Shown piece by piece: positions 8,433 to 12,505 of a DNA stretch of 12,505 nucleotides (position 1 is its first letter; each line of letters opens with the position of its first letter). A program made the position numbers and the translations under genes. The notes below the pieces were generated by a model. That model did no database searches. It worked only from the letters and a program-made list of their open reading frames with translations, and was not told the origin of the DNA. The stretch covers positions 1 through 12,505 of the forward strand of contig JAEZDS010000149.1 of NCBI GenBank assembly GCA_023433205.1. The letters are read 5' to 3'. The DNA is from Bacteroidota bacterium (lineage in GTDB: Bacteria > Bacteroidota > Bacteroidia > B-17B0 > Aurantibacillaceae).

Positions 8433-8825
8433 CTAGTAGGGCGGGTTATGGTCGATAGAAGTATTTCCCTCGCTGCTTTTGTGATTAGCTACTTCTTTTT
8501 TCTGTAACAGTACAAAGTTTTCGGCGTTTATTTCGGTTATATAGCGTGTTTGTCCGTCCTTATCTGTCCACTGCCTGGTTTGAAGTCGGCCTTCAACGTA
8601 CACCTGAGTACCTTTGTGAAGTAATTTTTCCGCGTTTTGGGCCATTTGCCGCCACATTACAATATTGTGCCACTCGGTGTGCTCGGCACGGTTGCCGTTT
8701 TTATCCTTGTACACTTCAGTAGTGGCCATAGTGAAGCTTAGTCTCGCTATATTGCCTTCTGTATAGCGGATTTCCGGGTCCTTACCCAGGTTTCCGATCA
8801 GTATTACTTTATTAACTCCCGACAC
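8433..8825 (-). CDS. ssb: Single-stranded DNA-binding protein
   Basis: 130 aa. The OB fold of SSB is clear: SGVNKVILIGNLGKDPE at the start, RLSFTMATTE, TEWHNIVMW, KLLHKGTQVYVEGRLQTRQW, then ITEINAENFVLL, with Trp52, Trp58 and Trp86 in the ssDNA-binding positions. It coats ssDNA in replication, repair and recombination and normally recruits partners (RecQ among them) through an acidic C-terminal tip ending in Phe. Here the linker is short (about 20 residues) and the tip reads DHNPPY: one Asp, and Tyr where Phe is expected. The start is GTG (8825), chosen because SGVNKVILIGNL is the usual N-terminus in this phylum. A TACATTTG promoter element lies 20 bp upstream. In many Bacteroidota mutY precedes ssb; here an rRNA operon lies upstream in the opposite direction. 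Confidence 0.95.
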   Translation of the reverse strand: MSGVNKVILIGNLGKDPEIRYTEGNIARLSFTMATTEVYKDKNGNRAEHTEWHNIVMWRQMAQNAEKLLHKGTQVYVEGRLQTRQWTDKDGQTRYITEINAENFVLLQKKEVANHKSSEGNTSIDHNPPY

Positions 8826-8845
8826 AATTTTCTTTTTAGTTTTTT

Positions 8846-8853
8846 CAAATGTA
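8846..8853 (-). promoter_or_regulatory. -7 promoter element (TACATTTG) of ssb
   Basis: An exact TAnnTTTG match on the minus strand, 20 bp before the GTG start. The bases between it and the start are A-rich (AAAAAACTAAAAAGAAAATT), typical of Bacteroidota translation initiation regions without a strong Shine-Dalgarno. No -33 element at the right spacing is convincing. Confidence 0.5.
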
Positions 8854-9037
8854 ATCTCTCAACCAGCTTTTTGGGGTCGCTAAACACTATTTAACTAAAA
8901 CCTGGGTAGCATATCAGGTGGGCAAAGCAGGATGAAGTTAGGCCACGGATTTTCAGCCACTTGCCATAGTTGTTTGAAAACTGTTCATAATTCTGGATTA
9001 TTTGACCCTCCTTTTTACCCGTTCAGCGCGTTTTTTC

Positions 9038-9068
9038 TTGCACAGTAAAGAAACTCTGCGTACATTTG
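9038..9068 (+). promoter_or_regulatory. rRNA operon promoter P1 (distal)
   Basis: TTG at 9038-9040, 20 bases, then TACATTTG at 9061-9068, an exact TAnnTTTG match. Its orientation and position fit the distal member of a tandem rRNA promoter pair. Transcription would start near 9073-9076. Confidence 0.6.
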
Positions 9069-9128
9069 CCGTCCCGAAAATTTCTTGTCTTGCGGTTCTC
9101 AGGCGAATCTCCAGGTTCGGCTGAAGAA

Positions 9129-9165
9129 AAAGAAAAAATTTATTTTTATTTAATCGAAAATAAAT
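9129..9165 (+). promoter_or_regulatory. A/T-rich UP-element-like tract upstream of rRNA promoter P2
   Basis: An almost pure A/T stretch (AAAAAGAAAAAATTTATTTT and onward) directly upstream of the P2 -33 box. In rRNA promoters generally such tracts bind the alpha-subunit C-terminal domain and raise promoter strength; that role here is inference. Confidence 0.45.
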
Positions 9166-9196
9166 TTTGCAGCTGAGAAAAGAATATGTAATTTTG
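9166..9196 (+). promoter_or_regulatory. rRNA operon promoter P2 (proximal)
   Basis: TTTG at 9166-9169, exactly 19 bases, then TAATTTTG at 9189-9196. This is a full match to the Bacteroidota promoter consensus TTTG-N19-TAnnTTTG and is the best promoter in the window. Transcription would start near 9201-9204, leaving about 460 nt of leader before mature 16S. Confidence 0.8.
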
Positions 9197-9224
9197 CAGC
9201 CCCGATAACGGCAGTGAAGTTGAT

Positions 9225-9240
9225 CCCGATAGCTATCGGG
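9225..9240. repeat. Palindrome CCCGATAGCTATCGGG, copy 1
   Basis: A perfect 16-bp palindrome (18 bp with the flanking T/A) lying a few tens of bases into the rRNA leader. The same core recurs at 9557-9574, as an arm at 9311-9320, and in variant form at 11296-11311 and 12105-12120. Confidence 0.75.
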
Positions 9241-9335
9241 AAGGAGTCGGGAAACGTTCTGAAACAGTTTGAAATTTTGATTTGGGAAAGGCTTTAGTGC
9301 TGACGCCTTCAGCTATCGGCCCATTGATAATTATA

Positions 9336-9363
9336 ACTCACCTACGCTATGGCTATGGTGAGT
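9336..9363 (+). repeat. Leader hairpin ACTCACC/GGTGAGT
   Basis: ACTCACC at 9336-9342 pairs with GGTGAGT at 9357-9363 around a 14-base loop. It stands just before the boxA-like motif and the processing stem arm. Confidence 0.45.
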
Positions 9364-9368
9364 GAAAA

Positions 9369-9378
9369 CGTTCTTTGA
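9369..9378 (+). promoter_or_regulatory. boxA-like motif in the 16S leader (CGTTCTTTGA)
   Basis: CGTTCTTTGA is repeated exactly at 12021-12030 ahead of 23S, and in both places it is followed by (A/T)ATTGATAAA-like sequence. It resembles the boxA element (GCTCTTTAACA in E. coli) that binds the NusB-S10 antitermination complex at rRNA operons. Identity is inferred from similarity and from its placement before both large rRNAs. Confidence 0.55.
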
Positions 9379-9438
9379 AAAGATTGATAAACCATGATTA
9401 GTAAGTGACTTGATCTCTTAATTGAGATGAGTATTACG
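9378..9438 (+). other. 5' arm of the 16S processing stem
   Basis: AAAAGATTGATAAACCA (9378-9394) is perfectly complementary over 17 bp to TGGTTTATCAATCTTTT at 11256-11272 behind 16S. GTGAC (9405-9409) then pairs with GTCAC (11251-11255), and GTATTACG (9431-9438) with CGTAATAC (11228-11235), in correctly nested order. Such stems bring the ends of pre-16S together for RNase III cleavage. Confidence 0.8.
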
Positions 9439-9556
9439 AATTAATGAACACACAGCAAAAAGCTGAGAATGTCGTGAGACATTTTCAAGCGCTAGCCCTT
9501 AAAGGATGTTCACAGACAACATTACGTCCTTAAGATAATAAATATGAAATGAGCTT

Positions 9557-9574
9557 CCCCGATAGCTATCGGGG
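9557..9574. repeat. Palindrome CCCCGATAGCTATCGGGG, copy 2
   Basis: A perfect 18-bp palindrome in the rRNA leader about 90 bases before 16S, sharing its 16-bp core with copy 1 (9225-9240). Confidence 0.75.
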
Positions 9575-9665
9575 GCGAATTTGATACGGTAGAAGGGGAG
9601 GCACACTGCTTAACTGCAGCTGCCAACTTAGAAGACTGTTTATCAAAAGGGACAAACTTTTTTTT

Positions 9666-11185
<1,520 letters not shown>

Positions 11186-11227
11186 TCTGGAGTCGTCCTT
11201 TAAGGCGCTGTTGTGTTTATTACTTAA

Positions 11228-11272
11228 CGTAATACAAAGGTCATTTAATGGTCACTGGTTTATCAATCTTTT
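11228..11272 (+). other. 3' arm of the 16S processing stem
   Basis: This post-16S sequence is complementary to the leader in three nested helices: 11228-11235 with 9431-9438 (8 bp), 11251-11255 with 9405-9409 (5 bp), and 11256-11272 with 9378-9394 (17 bp perfect). It ends in a T-run. Confidence 0.8.
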
Positions 11273-11295
11273 TTACTTATTGAAAATAAAACCCA

Positions 11296-11311
11296 TCCCG
11301 AGGAATCGGGA
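11296..11311. repeat. Palindrome variant TCCCGA-GGAA-TCGGGA
   Basis: Six-base perfect arms around GGAA, in the 16S to tRNA-Ile spacer. It is a diverged relative of the CCCGATAGCTATCGGG palindromes of the leader. Confidence 0.5.
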
Positions 11312-11356
11312 CAAGAGCTGGAATAGAGCTTGCCAACAAAGGCGCATTGGATTGAC

Positions 11357-11427
11357 AATTTACGATTGACGATTGACGATTGAAAGAAACAAAAATCGTA
11401 AATCGGAAATCAAGAAATCGTAAATCG
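11357..11427. repeat. ACGATTG tandem repeat and inverted AAATCGTAAATCG pair
   Basis: Three head-to-tail copies of ACGATTG (11362-11382) are followed by two direct copies of AAATCGTAAATCG (11393-11405 and 11415-11427, 22-bp period). The second kind is roughly the reverse complement of the first: ATTTACGATT (11358-11367) pairs with AATCGTAAAT (11394-11403). The block ends just five bases before tRNA-Ile. It has no coding content. Confidence 0.75.
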
Positions 11428-11431
11428 AAAA

Positions 11432-11505
11432 AGTCCCGTAGCTCAGTTGGTTAGAGCGCTACACTGATAATGTAGAGGTCAGCGGTTCAACTCCGCTCGG
11501 GACTA
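11432..11505 (+). tRNA. tRNA-Ile (anticodon GAT)
   Basis: A 74-nt cloverleaf. The acceptor stem AGTCCCG/CGGGACT pairs fully over 7 bp. D-arm GCTC/GAGC, anticodon stem CTACA/TGTAG with loop CTGATAA (anticodon GAT), T-arm AGCGG/CCGCT with loop TTCAACT, discriminator A. CCA is not encoded (the next bases are CAA). It reads AUC/AUU and sits in the usual place in the 16S-23S spacer. Confidence 0.96.
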
Positions 11506-11517
11506 CAAGGTCAGTCT

Positions 11518-11552
11518 GCAGTAAGCAGCAGCAGTAAGCAGTTAAGAACTGC
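11518..11552. repeat. GCAGTAAGCAG direct repeats with an inverted ACTGC partner
   Basis: GCAGTAAGCAG occurs at 11518-11528 and 11531-11541. It is followed by ACTGC-rich sequence that folds back, for example GCAGTT (11538-11543) with AACTGC (11547-11552). It lies in the tRNA-Ile to tRNA-Ala spacer (11506-11661); the rest of that spacer holds nothing I recognise. Confidence 0.65.
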
Positions 11553-11661
11553 ACTGCCCACTGATAACTGCCGACTTGATAGTTTTTGTTGAGGTTTTTT
11601 GAGAAAGAAAAAGTTGTTTGAAAGACTTGGGAAATGGCCTTAGTCCCATAGTATAAAAACT

Positions 11662-11735
11662 GGGGGATTAGCTCAGCTGGCTAGAGCACCAGCCTTGCAC
11701 GCAGGGGGTCAACGGTTCGAATCCGTTATTCTCCA
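11662..11735 (+). tRNA. tRNA-Ala (anticodon TGC)
   Basis: A 74-nt cloverleaf. Acceptor stem GGGGGAT/ATTCTCC (with G-T wobbles), D-arm GCTC/GAGC, anticodon loop CTTGCAC (anticodon TGC), T-arm AACGG/CCGTT with loop TTCGAAT, discriminator A, no encoded CCA. The anticodon stem is CCAGC (11689-11693) against GCAGG (11701-11705), leaving A11691 opposite A11703 as a mismatch at the middle pair (29-41). The rest is canonical, so the gene is probably functional. Confidence 0.93.
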
Positions 11736-11882
11736 CTTGGTGATCAACACCAGGCCGGCTGTTTGGAGCGAAGCGACAAAAACCTGTAAGGTTTTTGTAA
11801 GCGAAGCGAGAAACAGACGACACAGCGCCGGTAGGCGCAGCGGTTCGCTCGCAGAGCGAACAGGCTGGTTGATCCACTCCAC
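11731..11882. repeat. Multi-hairpin element behind tRNA-Ala, flanked by CTCCAC
   Basis: CTCCAC occurs at 11731-11736 (overlapping the tRNA-Ala 3' end) and again at 11877-11882. Between them lies a folded block closed by an imperfect stem: GTG-ATCAAC-CAG-CC at 11740-11756 with GG-CTG-GTTGAT-CAC at 11863-11877. Inside are CTGTTT/AAACAG (11759-11764 with 11811-11816) enclosing ACAAAAACC/GGTTTTTGT (11776-11784 with 11790-11798); GCGCC/GGCGC (11825-11838); and GTTCGCTC/GAGCGAAC (11843-11861). A direct repeat AGCGAAGCGA (11767-11776, 11800-11809) borders the central hairpin. No coding potential is convincing. It could be a small non-autonomous insertion or a structured processing region of the spacer. 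Confidence 0.6.
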
Positions 11883-11890
11883 GGCTTTAA

Positions 11891-11917
11891 CGGATCATTG
11901 CCGCAGGCAATAATCCG
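11891..11917 (+). other. Spacer hairpin CGGAT-c-ATTGCC / GGCAAT-a-ATCCG
   Basis: Eleven base pairs with one C-A mismatch and a GCA loop, in the tRNA-Ala to 23S spacer. No T-run follows, so it is more likely a structural element of the precursor RNA than a terminator. Confidence 0.5.
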
Positions 11918-12020
11918 AAAAAGGACCAGAGAGGAAAAAAATTGATCTCTTCGAAGCTCTGGAAGGAGCGTAGGAGAGAAAAAATCGAGCCGCCTTCGCT
12001 AAAGGCTACGGCGGTCGAAG

Positions 12021-12030
12021 CGTTCTTTGA
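12021..12030 (+). promoter_or_regulatory. boxA-like motif in the 23S leader (CGTTCTTTGA)
   Basis: An exact ten-base copy of the motif at 9369-9378, followed here by CATATTGATAAAG. Duplicate boxA elements ahead of 16S and 23S are the usual arrangement for rRNA antitermination. The following bases probably form the 5' arm of the 23S processing stem, whose partner lies beyond the window. Confidence 0.55.
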
Positions 12031-12053
12031 CATATTGATAAAGACACGAGAGC

Positions 12054-12077
12054 CACTTTTGTAGTGATACAAAAGTG
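12054..12077 (+). other. 10-bp hairpin with GTGA loop in the 23S leader
   Basis: CACTTTTGTA (12054-12063) pairs perfectly with TACAAAAGTG (12068-12077) around GTGA, a GNRA-type tetraloop. No T-run follows. Confidence 0.6.
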
Positions 12078-12104
12078 TGACAACAGATAGATGTCTTCTG
12101 ATCT

Positions 12105-12120
12105 CCCGATAACAATCGGG
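12105..12120. repeat. Palindrome variant CCCGAT-AACA-ATCGGG
   Basis: Six-base perfect arms identical to those of the leader palindromes, with a different centre (AACA instead of AGCT). Confidence 0.6.
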
Positions 12121-12184
12121 GCCAGGTCAGAAAATCTATTAAATCAATGAATGGAAGAGAAACCATTTAAAAAAACGAGTTCTT

Positions 12185-12210
12185 GGCATGCGGAGCAAAA
12201 GCTGCATGCC
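12185..12210 (+). other. Hairpin GGCATGC...GCATGCC before 23S
   Basis: GGCATGC (12185-12191) pairs with GCATGCC (12204-12210), and AGC/GCT continues the stem inside with a two-base bulge and an AAAA loop. It lies about 40 bases before mature 23S. Confidence 0.5.
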
Positions 12211-12249
12211 GCGCGGCCTTGAGGTGTTAACTCACATTGAGGTGCAAAG

Positions 12250-12505
12250 AAGAAAGTAAGTAAGGGCGTATGGAGGATGCCTTGGCTCTTAGAGGCGAAG
12301 AAGGACGTGATAAGCTGCGATAAGCTCGGGGGATTGGCAAATACGAATCGATCCCGAGATTTCCGAATGGGGCAACCCAGCTGGTTGAAGACCAGTTATC
12401 TCTCAGCAATGAGAAGAAGCAAACCCGGTGAACTGAAACATCTAAGTAACCGGAGGAGAAGAAAACAATTTAGTGATTGCGCAAGTAGTGGCGAGCGAAC
12501 GCGCA
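12250..12505 (+). rRNA. rrl: 23S ribosomal RNA, 5' part only
   Basis: The large-subunit rRNA begins here and leaves the window. Matches to the conserved 5' end include GGATGCCTTGGC, AGAGGCGA.GAAGGACGTG, GGGGCAACCC, and near the edge AGTAGTGGCGAGCGAACGCG. The 5' end is estimated by alignment to E. coli and may be off by up to about 10 bases. Confidence 0.95.

Larger units (their letters stand above)
8826..9665. other. Gene-free region: ssb promoter side, rRNA promoters and rRNA leader
   Basis: 840 bases without a convincing protein gene. 8854-9037 holds nothing I recognise. From 9038 it carries two tandem promoters facing the 16S gene, an A/T tract, then a leader with the CCCGATAGCTATCGGG palindrome twice, a boxA-like motif, one arm of the 16S processing stem and several small hairpins. 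Among them is AATGTC-GTGA-GACATT at 9468-9483, with a GNRA-type loop. Another is a longer imperfect hairpin at 9498-9534 (CTTAA/TTAAG outer stem, ATGTT/AACAT inner stem). Confidence 0.8.

Noticed and set aside
8932..9048. A 38-codon plus-strand frame starting MKLGHGFSATCHSC, preceded by AGCAGG
   Set aside because: It is short, matches no family I know, overlaps the -33 box of the distal rRNA promoter and has composition no different from surrounding non-coding DNA. Probably chance.
11668..11913. Open frames on both strands over tRNA-Ala and the structured spacer element
   Set aside because: The minus-strand frame with NNGFEPLTPCVQG is the antisense of tRNA-Ala, a well-known false gene call; the plus-strand one starts inside the tRNA.
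11186..12249. Search for a CRISPR array or defence-type repeat cluster in the rRNA spacers
   Set aside because: The repeats are 7-13 bp and irregularly spaced with no unique ~30-bp spacers; no cas, reverse transcriptase or nuclease gene is nearby.

Overview
The window looks like a chromosomal segment of a Bacteroidota bacterium. Evidence: a 16S rRNA gene of Bacteroidota type (3' end reading GGCTGGAACACCTCCTTT, intact anti-SD CCTCC); a GldD gliding lipoprotein gene next to ssb; a TonB-dependent receptor with an N-terminal carboxypeptidase-like domain and a C-terminal Phe; and promoters of the TTTG-N19-TAnnTTTG type. I cannot place it more finely than phylum with confidence; Chitinophagales or Sphingobacteriales-like is a guess.

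Layout. Bases 1-217 (minus) hold the start of a flavin reductase-family gene that runs off the left edge. Next, all minus strand, come a TonB-dependent receptor (about 278-2779) and, upstream of it, an LTA-synthase-like membrane sulfatase/phosphotransferase (2813-4744). A 38-bp divergent gap separates the latter from recQ (4783-6714, plus). recQ meets the next gene tail to tail with no spacer. A minus-strand cluster follows, read from right to left: ssb (8825-8433), gldD (8334-7753) and a beta-propeller-like lipoprotein (7737-6715). The region 8826-9665 has no protein gene. It holds the ssb promoter, two tandem rRNA promoters with an A/T tract, and a long rRNA leader with palindromes, a boxA-like motif and one arm of the 16S processing stem. 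The rRNA operon then reads left to right: 16S (about 9666-11185), tRNA-Ile(GAT) (11432-11505), tRNA-Ala(TGC) (11662-11735), and the first ~256 nt of 23S (from about 12250).

How the parts relate. The operon is a conventional 16S-Ile-Ala-23S unit, but its leader and spacers are packed with short repeats. These are CCCGAT...ATCGGG palindromes, ACGATTG tandem repeats, GCAGTAAGCAG repeats and a ~140-bp multi-hairpin element directly behind tRNA-Ala. The 16S leader and post-16S sequence contain a clear long-range stem (17 bp perfect plus two further helices). The protein genes are housekeeping and envelope functions: ssb and recQ for DNA metabolism; gldD, the lipoprotein, the receptor and the LtaS-like enzyme for the envelope. 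I see no defence system, CRISPR array, transposase or phage gene.

Main oddities: the receptor has no ATG, GTG or TTG in front of its signal peptide; gldE is missing from its usual place between ssb and gldD; Ssb ends in an atypical DHNPPY tail; tRNA-Ala has an A-A mismatch in its anticodon stem; and several genes use non-ATG starts or appear nearly leaderless.
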